A stretch of DNA of 51,607 bases from a cf. Phormidesmis sp. LEGE 11477. GTDB lineage: Bacteria; Cyanobacteriota; Cyanobacteriia; Phormidesmidales; Phormidesmidaceae. Position numbers and translations under genes: made by a program. Within the stretch, counting starts at the first letter, position 1. The number at the start of each line of letters is the position of its first letter. Where the stretch lies: NCBI RefSeq assembly GCF_015207105.1, contig NZ_JADEXO010000034.1, positions 1 to 51,607 of the forward strand. Direction: 5' to 3'. Below are positions 17,570 to 26,569 of this stretch, one piece after another. The notes beneath the pieces were generated by a model. That model searched no databases. It saw nothing but the letters and a program-made list of their open reading frames with translations, and was not told the DNA's origin.

Positions 17570-19252
17570 TTAGATGTCCGTCTGGTTAAATTCCTGGCTA
17601 GAGATCCAGAGCAAAACGACTGCTGTGACTAGTAGCACTGGCGTTAACCAGTCACCCCACCGGACATAGGCAGTGCGACTTTGTCTCTTGTATATAGTAG
17701 ATAGATAGGTCGCTGATGTATTCGGCTTAGACATCCAGCGCGATCGCCCCTTAGGATCAACCACGCCAGAAATGCCCGTGTTCGTTACCCGTACCATCCA
17801 GCGATCGTTCTCGATAGCTCTCATCACGTCTTGGGCGTGCTGCTGCAGCATTTGCCTAGGTGGGTAGGGATCGTTATTCGAGGCTGTCAAAATTGCCTGT
17901 CCGCCTCGATGCACCTGTCCTTGGAACAGCGCGGCAAACGCAGACTCATAGCAAATGCCCGCCGCCATCGGGCCGAAAGGCGTTTCTAGCACCTGATCAA
18001 ACCCACCGGGCACCATACTTTCTCCATAGGGCGATAGCCGAGAGATCACAGCGCCTAACACTGACTCAAATGGGATGTATTCGCCTAGCGGAACTAGCTT
18101 CACCTTTTTGTAGCGACCACCAATGCTACCTTCTGGCACTAGCGTCAGCAGGCTTTGAGTCAGCGGCGTCTGACTATCCTCGATATCCTCGTGAACAAAA
18201 GTTCCTAGCACTAGGGGAACGCCTTTGTCTACCACGGCCCTGAGCAATAGGTTGCGATGTAATGTAAAGGCATTCCATACTTGCGGAATCGCCCCTTCTG
18301 GCGTGACTACTAGATCAGCGCCCTCGCTAGCTAGCTGGTTATAGCCGGTTAGGTAAGCGCGTTGTGAGGCTCGAACGCCCTGACTAGTTAGCTTCTCGCG
18401 AGTAGGAATATTGCCCTGAATCAAACCGACTGAAAGCCGACCGTCGGCGCTATCGGCAAGGGGACGTGCGTACAGCCCCCACCCAGCCAAATGCAGCAGT
18501 AAAAAGAAACCGATCGCGCGTATCCACCATCGGTTTAAGGGTGTTTTGCCCGCCGCCTCTACCTTTTTAATCCTGCTAGGCTCAAAGTGCGATCGCACCC
18601 AGCTGCCTTCTGCACAGCCTTCTGCTATCAGCCCATTGACTGCCACAATCGCGGCGGTCACCGTAATCGGCCCTGATAGCTGGCCGAGCTGTAATATCCA
18701 CAGGTTCCCTGGGCTTTGCGTGTAGCTAAGCGATGTCCAGTACAGCGGTCCACTGCTCCAAATCCACTCAACAGCGCACCACAGCGCCGTGCCTAATACC
18801 ACTCGGCTGATGCCAACCGCTGAAAACCTGCGAGTGACTATCCACATCAGCCCTAGCCAGCTGAGTCCAATCGCTGCTCCCCAGAGGGTGATAAATGCCC
18901 AGGCAAAGAGCGCGATCGCAATACTTCCTATCCACGGCACTCCCATCCAGGTCAGCGGATGCAGGCCCGTGATCCACGACAGCGCTGTTCCGTGATAAGC
19001 CATACCCCAAATCGCACCGCCCGATAGGCAGCTAGCGATCGTTTGCCTATCAGGCTGATTGTAGGCCAGCAGCCACAGTGGCACCATCGCTATCCAAGCT
19101 AGTGGCCAAGCATTGACGGGTGCAATCCCCATGAGCAGGCCGCCGCCCAATAGCCACAGCCAGCGCTGCCGACTGAATCTAGCTGACTTCGTACCGTCCG
19201 CTGTGGAGAGCCCTACGCCTAGCTGCGCTGCTTTTTTCAATCTTTTTACCAA
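17570..19252 (-). CDS. lnt: Apolipoprotein N-acyltransferase
   Basis: A 560-residue inner-membrane enzyme that adds the third acyl chain to lipoproteins. The N-terminal half carries about seven hydrophobic segments (from WLWLLGGGLLMG onward), then a nitrilase-type domain with the complete triad: Glu in VTPEGAIPQVW, Lys in YKKVKLVPLGEYIPF and Cys in AGICYESAF. A last hydrophobic helix near the C-terminus (VLLVTAVVLLWI) anchors the domain. It is somewhat longer than the E. coli enzyme (512), mainly through a Gly/Lys-rich insertion near residue 230. It stands alone; its 3' end is 30 bp from the GGDEF gene, which converges on it. Confidence 0.94.
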   Translation of the reverse strand: MVKRLKKAAQLGVGLSTADGTKSARFSRQRWLWLLGGGLLMGIAPVNAWPLAWIAMVPLWLLAYNQPDRQTIASCLSGGAIWGMAYHGTALSWITGLHPLTWMGVPWIGSIAIALFAWAFITLWGAAIGLSWLGLMWIVTRRFSAVGISRVVLGTALWCAVEWIWSSGPLYWTSLSYTQSPGNLWILQLGQLSGPITVTAAIVAVNGLIAEGCAEGSWVRSHFEPSRIKKVEAAGKTPLNRWWIRAIGFFLLLHLAGWGLYARPLADSADGRLSVGLIQGNIPTREKLTSQGVRASQRAYLTGYNQLASEGADLVVTPEGAIPQVWNAFTLHRNLLLRAVVDKGVPLVLGTFVHEDIEDSQTPLTQSLLTLVPEGSIGGRYKKVKLVPLGEYIPFESVLGAVISRLSPYGESMVPGGFDQVLETPFGPMAAGICYESAFAALFQGQVHRGGQAILTASNNDPYPPRQMLQQHAQDVMRAIENDRWMVRVTNTGISGVVDPKGRSRWMSKPNTSATYLSTIYKRQSRTAYVRWGDWLTPVLLVTAVVLLWISSQEFNQTDI

Positions 19253-19261
19253 GTCTAGCTT

Positions 19262-19289
19262 TCTAATAAGTCCAGTCTGATAAGTCCAG
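19262..19289. repeat. 14-bp tandem duplication upstream of lnt
   Basis: TCTAATAAGTCCAG (19262-19275) is followed by TCTGATAAGTCCAG (19276-19289), one mismatch. It begins 10 bp before the lnt start codon as read on the minus strand, in the divergent lnt-argJ spacer. Its CTAATAAGTC core recurs in the repeat at 44223. Confidence 0.85.
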
Positions 19290-19405
19290 CTTTAAAAGGA
19301 TAAGCCCTGTAGGTCGATGACGACTCGCTTGTTATAATCCTCAGTTTGTATGCCTATTTGTGTGCATCATCACTTATAGTAGGCCCCATTCTAGAGAGGA
19401 AGACT

Positions 19406-20749
19406 ATGGCAGACTGGCAAGTAATCACGGGCGGCGTCACTGCCCCTAAAGGGTTTCGAGCCGCAGGAATTGCAGCGGGACTGAAGCCTTCAGGCTCGCC
19501 TGATCTGGCGCTGATTGTTTCTGATTGTGAGGCGATCGCAGCGGGTGTATTTACCACCAGTCAAGTTCGCGCTGCCTGCGTTGACTACTGCCAAGAACTG
19601 CTCGAAGCCAAACCGTCGGCTAGAGCGATCTTATGCAATGCGGGTCAGGCTAATGCCTGCACTGGCGAACAAGGTAAACAAGATGCGATCGCTAGCGCCA
19701 ATGCCATTGCCAGAGCCCTCAACCTGCCAGAAAACAGCGCCCTGATTGCCTCGACTGGCGTCATCGGCCAGCGCATCAAAATGGATCAGCTTCAAGCAGG
19801 TATTCCTAAACTAGTCAGCAGTCTTTCTAGCGAAGGGGGAGAGCACGCTGATCGGGCCATTGTTACGACTGACCTAATCACAAAATCTATTGCCCTTGAG
19901 ACCCAAATAGGCGATCGCCCCGTCCGCATGGGTGGTACGGCCAAAGGCTCTGGCATGATCCACCCGAATATGGCCACCATGCTCGCGTTTGTCACCTGCG
20001 ACGCCGCCGTCTCGTCGCCGCTATGGCAAGAGATGGTTCGCCGCGCTACGGCTAAAAGCTTTAATCAAATTACCGTCGATGGCGACACTAGTACAAATGA
20101 TTGTTTGCTCGCTTTAGCTAACGGGGAATCGCGTACGCCTGCTATTACTGCGCCTGGACCAGAAGCCGACAGGCTAGAGGCTATGCTCACAGAAGTTTGC
20201 ATTCATCTAGCCAAGTCGATTGCTCGTGATGGCGAAGGGGCTACCTGTCTGATTGAAGTTGTGGTCACTGGTGCTATGAGCGATCGCGCCGCCAGTCAGA
20301 TTGCTCGTACGATTGCAGGCTCCTCTCTGGTCAAATCTGCTATCTTTGGCCGCGATCCAAACTGGGGTCGCATTGCTGGTGCTGCCGGACGCGCAGGCAC
20401 GCCTTTCGATCAAGCCGAACTCAGCATCGCCCTAGGCGACTTCACGCTGATGACTGATGGTACGCCTCAGCCTTTTGATCGGGCTGCCGCTAGCGCCTAT
20501 CTAAAGCAGTGCGCCGAGCGCAGTACCCTAGCCATGTCTAAGATTTTGCTCAGCAGCACTCAAAGCAGCAACGAGCTGGTCGTCACTGAAACCCAAGTGC
20601 CTTTCGAGCGCCAAAGCAACGCGATAGAAGCGCTGTCCCATCCAGTCGTTATCACTGTCGATGTGGGCGATGGGCCTGGCGCTGCCAAAGCCTGGGGCTG
20701 CGATCTGAGCTACGACTACGTCAAAATCAACGCGGAATACACTACGTGA
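19406..20749 (+). CDS. argJ: Bifunctional ornithine acetyltransferase/N-acetylglutamate synthase
   Basis: A 447-residue ArgJ, which transfers the acetyl group from N-acetylornithine to glutamate in the cyclic arginine pathway. It is made as a precursor that cleaves itself ahead of a Thr. The cleavage region KGSGMIHPNMATMLAF is present, with the nucleophile Thr in ATMLAF and the upstream Gly-rich oxyanion Thr-Thr-Asp stretch (IVTTDLITK). The substrate motif VDGDTSTND and the C-terminal GRDPNWGRIAGAAGRAG are also intact. The ATG at 19406 follows a good GAGAGGA site at 19394-19400; the frame stays open upstream to 19346 but lacks one. The gene stands alone, as arginine genes commonly do in cyanobacteria. 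Confidence 0.95.
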   Translation: MADWQVITGGVTAPKGFRAAGIAAGLKPSGSPDLALIVSDCEAIAAGVFTTSQVRAACVDYCQELLEAKPSARAILCNAGQANACTGEQGKQDAIASANAIARALNLPENSALIASTGVIGQRIKMDQLQAGIPKLVSSLSSEGGEHADRAIVTTDLITKSIALETQIGDRPVRMGGTAKGSGMIHPNMATMLAFVTCDAAVSSPLWQEMVRRATAKSFNQITVDGDTSTNDCLLALANGESRTPAITAPGPEADRLEAMLTEVCIHLAKSIARDGEGATCLIEVVVTGAMSDRAASQIARTIAGSSLVKSAIFGRDPNWGRIAGAAGRAGTPFDQAELSIALGDFTLMTDGTPQPFDRAAASAYLKQCAERSTLAMSKILLSSTQSSNELVVTETQVPFERQSNAIEALSHPVVITVDVGDGPGAAKAWGCDLSYDYVKINAEYTT

Positions 20750-20779
20750 GTTCAGTCTCTGTTCTTTTAGGCTCAATTG

Positions 20780-20821
20780 TTTAGAATCGATTATTTAGGA
20801 TCGACTATTTAGGATCGATTA
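20780..20821. repeat. Three tandem copies of a 14-bp unit
   Basis: TTTAGAATCGATTA, TTTAGGATCGACTA and TTTAGGATCGATTA lie at 20780-20793, 20794-20807 and 20808-20821. The last copy provides the stop codon of the minus-strand aspartic protease gene. The array fills most of the gap between argJ and that convergent gene. Confidence 0.9.
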
Positions 20822-21745
20822 AGACTTCACGAATTCGACTACGTTCTCTCTAGAGCGGATGATGACGTCATACCCTAGGAAAAAGTCATTACCGAGCAGC
20901 CCAATGTCAATGGCGTCGCCAATGCTGACCCGCGCGTTATTCAAGGTCAAAGCGCCCATTGTAATAGTACGCACCTGACCAATATCAAAAGTTACTGCCG
21001 CTGCGCTAGCCGTCGCTGCGACCATTTGTTCTGTGGGCTCTATTCCTAGATCGTTTGCCATCTGCCGCGTAATCAATGTACGGCTAGCGCCCGTATCCAG
21101 GATCATGTCGTAAGTGCGGCCATGGTTAAAAGTCACCTGTACAACAGGCGTACCGTGCAGTCGTCGCACGATCGGCACTGTAGTATGGCCTGCGATGTGA
21201 TCGCTTTGAGGCGCTATCCTTTCCGCAGGAGCTGCGGGTCTAGTGGGCAGAGGAACATACACTTCAGTCTTGAGCTGCTCGATCTTGCCTTGGGCTTGCG
21301 TCGCATTGCGGGTATAGTCTGCTATTTTTTGCTGGGCAGATGAATATTTCTCACTTTCGGTAGCCACCTGCTGGAGCTGGTCGGCGGCTCTCTGCCAGCG
21401 GCTAAGCACCAAGCTCCAGTCGTCTGGAGAGATTGCAGACTGGCTAAGCGCATTTGCACTAGAGGCTAGATCCAAACCAGCTTGGTAAGCGACTAGAGAT
21501 GACTGAATGGAATCAGCCCCTGCTGTAGCTTCAGCGGCTACCACCTCCTCAGCCGCCGACTGGCCTGAATCAGAGGGTTGGCCATCGGGTAAATCGAGCT
21601 GAGCGTTCGCCTGTTTAGCCTCTTCAGCCACTTGGGATGAGGCAGTGTCTGGGATTGTCGATATAGGCTGACAAGCGCAGCACGCTAATCCGACAAAACT
21701 AGGCAATGATAATATGAAGCGACGAAAAAAGTGAAAGCGGGCCAT
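20819..21745 (-). CDS. Retropepsin-like aspartic protease, probably exported
   Basis: A 308-residue protein with an N-terminal export signal (two Arg, a hydrophobic stretch, then GLACCACQP). The cysteines resemble a lipoprotein cleavage site, but the spacing does not fit the lipobox well, so lipid attachment is uncertain. Residues about 35-175 are an Ala/Gln/Ser-rich helical, probably coiled, region. The C-terminal 120 residues are a single-domain retropepsin-like fold with the catalytic motif ILDTGASRTLITRQMA and the later hydrophobic-hydrophobic-Gly element GLLGNDFFLGYDVII. Such proteins dimerise to form the two-Asp active site. It is probably periplasmic. It converges on argJ and diverges from carA. 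The substrate is unknown. Confidence 0.85.
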   Translation of the reverse strand: MARFHFFRRFILSLPSFVGLACCACQPISTIPDTASSQVAEEAKQANAQLDLPDGQPSDSGQSAAEEVVAAEATAGADSIQSSLVAYQAGLDLASSANALSQSAISPDDWSLVLSRWQRAADQLQQVATESEKYSSAQQKIADYTRNATQAQGKIEQLKTEVYVPLPTRPAAPAERIAPQSDHIAGHTTVPIVRRLHGTPVVQVTFNHGRTYDMILDTGASRTLITRQMANDLGIEPTEQMVAATASAAAVTFDIGQVRTITMGALTLNNARVSIGDAIDIGLLGNDFFLGYDVIIRSRENVVEFVKS

Positions 21746-21824
21746 TGAAAATTTGTAGGATGCCTTTTGTCTACATTGCCCTAACTGAGTCTGACCTTTT
21801 TTACGTCTTGTACGGATTTTCTTG

Positions 21825-23036
21825 ATGGCTACTATGTTTGATCCTGCTGCCCAGCCTGCTTTACTCGTGTTAGAAGATGGCTCTGTTTATAGAGGCTGGT
21901 CCTTTGGAGCGACTGGCACCACGATGGGAGAGGTCGTATTCAACACGGGTATGACTGGCTATCAGGAGGTGATGACCGACCCTAGCTACTGCGGTCAAAT
22001 GGTGACATTCACCTATCCTGAGCTAGGTAATACAGGCGTCAACCCTGAAGATGAAGAGTCAGTGCGACCTTATATAAGAGGAGCCATTGCTAAAAGTGTG
22101 TGCGATCGCCCTAGCAGCTGGCGCTCTACCCAATCGCTAGGCGACTATCTCAAAACTTACGAGATTCCTGGCATTCACGGCATCGACACCAGAGCACTCA
22201 CTCGCAAACTCCGCAGTGTCGGTGCGATGAACGGCATTATCTCTAGCGAAGTACTAGACCCAGACGACTTACTTAGACAGCTACAGACGCTGCCGTCTAT
22301 GGAAGGACTCAACTTGGTTAAAGAAGTCACCACCGATAAAGTCTATGAGTGGGAAGAGATTACCGAAGAAAGCTGGGCTTTTAACGCTCTAGATACTGAC
22401 TCAACAGAGACTGATACCGGATCTGACTCAAGTGCTAACAGCGCCGACCAAGAGCCTTTAACCGTCGTCGCTCTCGATTTTGGCATTAAGCGCAACATCC
22501 TCAAACGGCTGGCTAGCTACGGCTGTAGAGTCATTGTGGTGCCTGCTGATACATCGGCTGAAGAGATCTTGAGCTATCAGCCCGACGGTATTTTCCTGTC
22601 TAATGGCCCAGGCGATCCCGCTGCTGTCACCGGGGCCCCTGAAGTTACTCAGGCACTGCTCGCTAGCCAACTGCCGACCTTTGGAATCTGCATGGGCCAT
22701 CAAATATTAGGGCTATCTTTGGGCGCAGACACCTTCAAGCTTAAGTTTGGTCATCGCGGACTCAATCAACCCTGTGGCCTGACAGAACAGATCGAAATCA
22801 CTAGCCAGAACCACGGCTTTGCGCTTGACGCTGGCTCTATCGACAAAGACCGGGTAGAAATTACTCACCTTAACCTCAACGACCAGACCGTTGCTGGCAT
22901 TCGCCATAAGGAGCTGCCGGTGTTCTCTGTGCAATATCACCCTGAGGCTAGCCCCGGACCCCATGATGCTGACTATTTATTTGCTAACTTTGTTCGGGCG
23001 ATGCGCGAACAGACAAAATCATCTTCAAAGAAGTAG
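21825..23036 (+). CDS. carA: Carbamoyl-phosphate synthase small (glutaminase) subunit
   Basis: A 403-residue CarA, which hydrolyses glutamine to feed ammonia to CarB for arginine and pyrimidine synthesis. The N-terminal CPSase small-chain domain ([34 protein letters not shown]) is followed by a class I glutamine amidotransferase domain with the nucleophile Cys in [15 protein letters not shown] and the catalytic His/Glu in [13 protein letters not shown]. An acidic Ser/Thr/Asp insertion of about 25 residues ([10 protein letters not shown] and following) separates the two domains; it is unusual and probably a flexible linker. A TTG three bases upstream of the ATG is an alternative. carB is not in the window. 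argJ lies 1 kb upstream but is separated by the protease gene. Confidence 0.96.
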   Translation: MATMFDPAAQPALLVLEDGSVYRGWSFGATGTTMGEVVFNTGMTGYQEVMTDPSYCGQMVTFTYPELGNTGVNPEDEESVRPYIRGAIAKSVCDRPSSWRSTQSLGDYLKTYEIPGIHGIDTRALTRKLRSVGAMNGIISSEVLDPDDLLRQLQTLPSMEGLNLVKEVTTDKVYEWEEITEESWAFNALDTDSTETDTGSDSSANSADQEPLTVVALDFGIKRNILKRLASYGCRVIVVPADTSAEEILSYQPDGIFLSNGPGDPAAVTGAPEVTQALLASQLPTFGICMGHQILGLSLGADTFKLKFGHRGLNQPCGLTEQIEITSQNHGFALDAGSIDKDRVEITHLNLNDQTVAGIRHKELPVFSVQYHPEASPGPHDADYLFANFVRAMREQTKSSSKK

Positions 23037-23147
23037 GCAAAAACTGTATTGCAGTCGATAGTATCTTGCCCTATACTTAATCGTCATATTGTTGTTGAAC
23101 GCTAGGCATAGTAGGAGGACCCCATCGCTGAGTCGCTTACCCTAACA

Positions 23148-23489
23148 GTGAGTCTAAGAGGCACCCGCGAAGTTAGAGGGAAATGTCAGATCTTCCGCCT
23201 TACTGGACTTTTAGACGCTTTTTCAGAGCCCACTTTTCTCAAAGTTCTCAACAAATATATCGAGGATGGTCCGGCTCATATCATCTTGGATCTTTCTACG
23301 ATTGACTTTGTTGACAGCTCTGGTTTGGGCGCACTTGTCCGCTTGGTCAAAAAGGCAAAGGGCGAGAGCGGCAGCGTTCAAGTTGTCAGCAATCCTCGCG
23401 TGACTCAAACGGTTAAACTGGTTCGACTAGAACAGTTTCTATCTTTGCAGCCCAACGTAGAGGTGGCGCTCGAAAACCTTGAAAGCTAA
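23148..23489 (+). CDS. STAS-domain anti-sigma factor antagonist-like protein
   Basis: A single STAS domain protein, 113 residues from the GTG at 23148. FRLTGLLDAFSEPTF, HIILDLSTIDFVDSSGLGALVRL and VQVVSNPRVTQTVKLVRL match the SpoIIAA fold, with the phosphorylatable Ser in DSSG. Partner-switching control of a sigma factor or of another regulator is expected. The start is odd: the only strong ribosome site (AGGAGG, 23113-23118) is 29 bases from the GTG but five bases from an in-frame ATC at 23124. An in-frame TAG at 23112-23114 blocks anything further upstream, and no other start codon lies between. Beginning at the ATC would add eight residues (IAESLTLT). The GTG is given here by convention only. 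Confidence 0.85.
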   Translation: MSLRGTREVRGKCQIFRLTGLLDAFSEPTFLKVLNKYIEDGPAHIILDLSTIDFVDSSGLGALVRLVKKAKGESGSVQVVSNPRVTQTVKLVRLEQFLSLQPNVEVALENLES

Positions 23490-23599
23490 GCGCCAATTGC
23501 TAAAAATTTAAGCTTTAAAGGCTTTATGTCCTACGCGCTGATGTTTGCAGGCTAATGTTTAGGCTGATCTATTAAGTTCGCCGCTAGAATTCACAGAAT

Positions 23600-24046
23600 A
23601 TGGGAAATTCTCCCGATCAAAGCTTTGGGCAGTTTATAGAGGCTCAGACGCAGCCTGCGCCAAAGCGACTCAGTGACAGCGAGCTCAATACTATTTCGCC
23701 AATTTCACTAGCGTATATCGGGGATGCTGTTTTTGAGCTGTACGTGCGATCGCGTCTCCTTATTCCTGCCAAACGCATCCGTGACTATCATCACCAAGTG
23801 GTCACCCAAGTCAAAGCTGAACAGCAATCGCACTTTATAGATCTGCTAAGTTCTCAACTGACTGATGCTGAGAAAGATATCGTCAGAAGAGGCCGAAATG
23901 CCACCACTGGCAAGCGCCGACGCGCTAAGGGCCAAGACTACCAAAAAGCGACGGGCTTAGAAAGTTTGATCGGATTTCTCTATCTGACCGACCAGCCCAG
24001 GCTAATTAGCTTATTGAATCAGCTCTCTGACGAAGCTGGCTTCTAA
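23600..24046 (+). CDS. mrnC: Mini-ribonuclease III
   Basis: A 148-residue Mini-III RNase, a catalytic RNase III domain without the double-stranded RNA-binding domain. The family signature ISPISLAYIGDAVFELYVRSRLL contains the metal-binding Asp. The later motif RRGRNATTGKRRRAKGQDYQKATGLESLIGFLYL holds the conserved ATG and Glu positions. In B. subtilis the enzyme matures 23S rRNA ends. It lies about 100 bp upstream of the rRNA methyltransferase gene on the same strand, and the two are commonly paired in bacteria, so a shared role in ribosome maturation is likely. The ATG at 23600 has no strong ribosome site. Confidence 0.93.
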   Translation: MGNSPDQSFGQFIEAQTQPAPKRLSDSELNTISPISLAYIGDAVFELYVRSRLLIPAKRIRDYHHQVVTQVKAEQQSHFIDLLSSQLTDAEKDIVRRGRNATTGKRRRAKGQDYQKATGLESLIGFLYLTDQPRLISLLNQLSDEAGF

Positions 24047-24147
24047 AGAAGTGAATAAGTCCTAAGAGCAGCTAGTCTAGATAGGCAGTTTGACACTTCC
24101 TTTATTGAATCACTCTCTATTAAGGCACTATTTATGAGGACTTCCTT

Positions 24148-25398
24148 GTGAGCAGCCCAGAACAGTCACCTAATTCATCGGAGCGCTTCAAGTCTCCTCG
24201 CAAAAAAGGATTGAATTCTCACTCGAAACCAGGTACTCGGCCCGGTGCTAAACCCAGTGGACGTCCTAGTTCGAAGTCTAGCGGCAAGCCTCGTACGGGG
24301 GCTAGCGCCAAACCTAAGCTGCGTAGTGGTAAATACGCGGGATCGTCTAGTGGCCCTAAACGAACAAAGTTTGGACCTAAGAAATCATATAGCTCAGATA
24401 GAGCAGGTTCTAAATCAGACGTACCAGCAGGCGATCGCCCTAAAAAGTCGTTTAGAAACTACTCAGAAGACGATCGCCCCCAAAAGTCTTTTGCCCGCAA
24501 GTCCTTTGGCAAGGATCGATTCGATAGGCGCTCAGATAGGCGCTCAGATAGCCGCTTTGAGAGCCAGAGCGAAGAAGATATTAGCCCCGATCTGATCTAC
24601 GGACGTCATGCGGTGGAGGCGGCTATCGAAACGGGGCGATCGCTCAACCGGCTCTGGGTCAACGCTAAGCTTCACTATGACTCGCGCTTTAGGCCGCTGA
24701 TAGCTACGGCCAAAGCCAACGGCAGCGTTGTTGATGAAGTCGAAAATATGCGGCTCAGCCAAATGACGCAAGGTGCTAGCCATCAAGGGATCGTGGCTCA
24801 AGTCTCTGCCTATGAATATGTAGAATTAGAAGCGCTCGTCGAGCAGGCTAAAAGCAAAGCGCGTCGTCCGGTGCTTATTGCCGCCGATGGCATCACCGAT
24901 CCCCATAATCTAGGGGCGATTATTCGATCAGCCGAAGCGATTGGCGCTCAGGGCATCGTCATCCCCCAGCGCCGAGCTGTTGGCATCACTTCTACCGTCG
25001 CCAAGGTAGCAGCTGGCGCTTTAGAAAATCTGCCGATAGCTAGAGTTGTGAATCTGGGTCGTTCTCTAGAGTATCTAAAAAGCAACAGCTTTTGGATCTA
25101 CGGACTCGCTGCAGAAGCAGCTCAGCCAATTCACACAACAGACTTTTCGGCTCCAGTAGTCTTAGTTGTTGGTGCAGAAGGCAGCGGCCTTAGTCTCTCT
25201 GTTCAAAATCTCTGCGACCAGCTAGTCGCTATTGAGCTTCGTGGTAAGACCCCTAGTCTCAATGCCTCTGTCGCTACCGGTATGGCCCTCTATGAAATTT
25301 ATCGCCAAACTTGGCTGAAAAAGCTACCTATGCTCACCAGAGAAAAGCAGCCAGAAGGATCAGTAGAAGCCTCAAAATTAGAGCGACTAGACAGCTAA
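24148..25398 (+). CDS. rlmB: TrmH/RlmB-family rRNA 2'-O-methyltransferase with long basic tail
   Basis: A 416-residue SPOUT methyltransferase that probably methylates the 2'-O of a guanosine in 23S rRNA. The first 145 residues are a disordered Lys/Arg/Ser/Pro-rich tail with internal repeats ([10 protein letters not shown]), likely to bind RNA. The substrate-binding domain starts at [15 protein letters not shown]. The SPOUT domain has [18 protein letters not shown] (motif 1), [13 protein letters not shown] (motif 2) and [16 protein letters not shown] (motif 3), which form the S-adenosylmethionine knot. It starts with GTG, preceded by GAGGA. A six-codon frame (ATG at 24134 to TGA at 24149-24151) overlaps the start and is probably fortuitous. 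It follows mrnC. Confidence 0.9.
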   Translation: MSSPEQSPNSSERFKSPRKKGLNSHSKPGTRPGAKPSGRPSSKSSGKPRTGASAKPKLRSGKYAGSSSGPKRTKFGPKKSYSSDRAGSKSDVPAGDRPKKSFRNYSEDDRPQKSFARKSFGKDRFDRRSDRRSDSRFESQSEEDISPDLIYGRHAVEAAIETGRSLNRLWVNAKLHYDSRFRPLIATAKANGSVVDEVENMRLSQMTQGASHQGIVAQVSAYEYVELEALVEQAKSKARRPVLIAADGITDPHNLGAIIRSAEAIGAQGIVIPQRRAVGITSTVAKVAAGALENLPIARVVNLGRSLEYLKSNSFWIYGLAAEAAQPIHTTDFSAPVVLVVGAEGSGLSLSVQNLCDQLVAIELRGKTPSLNASVATGMALYEIYRQTWLKKLPMLTREKQPEGSVEASKLERLDS

Positions 25399-25448
25399 AA
25401 GAACCCTGGAATAGTAAACGAATACACTGATTCAAATTGAATTTTTTA

Positions 25449-25496
25449 ATATTATTCTAGAGGGGATCATATTAATAAACTCTCCTCGAATAATAT
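25449..25496 (+). terminator. AT-rich hairpin downstream of rlmB
   Basis: ATATTATTC (25449-25457) pairs with GAATAATAT (25488-25496), and GAGG/CCTC extends the stem after a two-base bulge. It lies 50 bp after rlmB in the 355-bp spacer. No T-run follows, so it may be a weak terminator or an RNA-stabilising stem. Confidence 0.5.
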
Positions 25497-25571
25497 AATT
25501 GGTCACAATCTGTCTATAGAGAAGATAACTGAGCTGCTGGTTCAGCCACTTTAGCTTTTGAACAAGACATA

Positions 25572-25627
25572 TAGCTAGCATTGGATACATACTCTAAAGC
25601 GAAGGCTTAGCCTACGTTTGCTAGCTA
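25572..25627. repeat. Short inverted repeat in the rlmB-DUF1816 spacer
   Basis: TAGCTAGCA (25572-25580) and TGCTAGCTA (25619-25627) are perfect inverted copies with 38 bp between. The rest of the spacer shows nothing recognisable. It could be a decayed small mobile repeat or a regulatory palindrome. Confidence 0.45.
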
Positions 25628-25753
25628 GTCACCTAGCTCTATATTTATCAATGGTTTCACCTGTTGAAAATGTATACAGCTAACCAGCCAAAGCTATCGC
25701 TTCAACCTTCTAAGAAAAACTGTACACAATACAAAGCATTCGCCAAAACTGTA

Positions 25754-26026
25754 ATGAAAAACTTCTTTAGCGGTCTGTTTAGTTTCTTCTCTAATCCGTG
25801 GTGGGTAAAGATCACAACAGCAGAACCTAGTTGTGTTTATTACTTCGGTCCGTTTGACGATGAGACCGAGGCTACGCGGGCTAAACCAGGCTATGTAGAA
25901 GATCTTCAAAAGGAAGGTGCCTTGCAGATTCAAACAAGTTTGCACAACATTCCAGAGCCTACGGAGCTCACCGTCGAGTTAGAGAATACGGCCAGCCGGT
26001 CGACGATGGTTCCGGTCGGCAGCTAG
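25754..26026 (+). CDS. DUF1816 protein
   Basis: A 90-residue cyanobacterial protein with a DUF1816 domain: NPWWVKITTAEPSCVYYFGPFDDETEA followed by PGYVEDLQKEGA. DUF1816 is loosely related to phycobilisome linker (CpcD-like) folds, but its function is unknown. The ATG at 25754 gives the usual N-terminus MKNFFSGLFSFFSNPWW. An open frame back to 25664 would add 30 polar residues that do not look like the family. The short hydrophobic N-terminus FFSGLFSFF could be amphipathic. No operon partner is evident. Confidence 0.85.
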   Translation: MKNFFSGLFSFFSNPWWVKITTAEPSCVYYFGPFDDETEATRAKPGYVEDLQKEGALQIQTSLHNIPEPTELTVELENTASRSTMVPVGS

Positions 26027-26122
26027 TCAATAGCTAGTGCCGAGGCAGTTAGCACTCAGGCGTTAGCGTGCAAGCCATTAGCACATGGCAGTTACCTTCT
26101 GTTGAGCCAGCAGGCCGAACGC

Positions 26123-26503
26123 CTATACAGCCGGTGGCTCATTCGGCGGTTCCATTAGCCAATTGATTGTCGTGAAGCTTGGCTGCCACCGGTATACGCT
26201 CAGATCTAACTTGCGCTTGTTGAAGACAATTCCCTCACCTTCGAGCAAGCTTTGCTGAAGATCGTCGTTGCCATCTCTTAGCGCAGATCTAGACACTTCT
26301 CCCTTGGTATTAATTACCCGATGCCAAGGTATTTCCATGCTATCAACTACTCGATAGAGGGCGTAACCGACGACTCTGGGCTGACCGATTAGTCCAGCAA
26401 GATCAGCGATCTGGCCATAGGTAGCGACTTTGCCGTAGGGAATGAGCTTGACGATTTCGTAGATCTTGGGATAGCACGACGTTTTCTTTGACTGCTTTGT
26501 CAT
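26123..26503 (-). CDS. Alkyltransferase-like protein (ATL), catalytic Cys replaced by Trp
   Basis: A 126-residue protein with the DNA-binding domain of O6-alkylguanine-DNA alkyltransferase. The active-site motif PCHR is replaced by PWHR with W60, as in E. coli YbaZ and other ATL proteins. The DNA-recognition helix region (KVATYGQIADLAG followed by QPRVVGYALYRV) is intact. ATLs cannot transfer the alkyl group; they flip and flag O6-alkylguanine for nucleotide excision repair. The C-terminal extension (residues about 105-126) is short and Pro-rich. It lies 66 bp downstream of glgX on the same strand and could be its last cistron. Confidence 0.92.
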   Translation of the reverse strand: MTKQSKKTSCYPKIYEIVKLIPYGKVATYGQIADLAGLIGQPRVVGYALYRVVDSMEIPWHRVINTKGEVSRSALRDGNDDLQQSLLEGEGIVFNKRKLDLSVYRWQPSFTTINWLMEPPNEPPAV

Positions 26504-26569
26504 GGGCTTAGGCGTATTGATTCGGGTCCTGTTGATTCGCAGATTGACCGGATACTGTCGATATGTCTA

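Noticed and set aside
24530-24560. 12-bp repeat GATAGGCGCTCA in the rlmB gene
   Set aside because: It is in-frame coding (RRSD repeats) of the disordered tail, so no separate element is needed to explain it.
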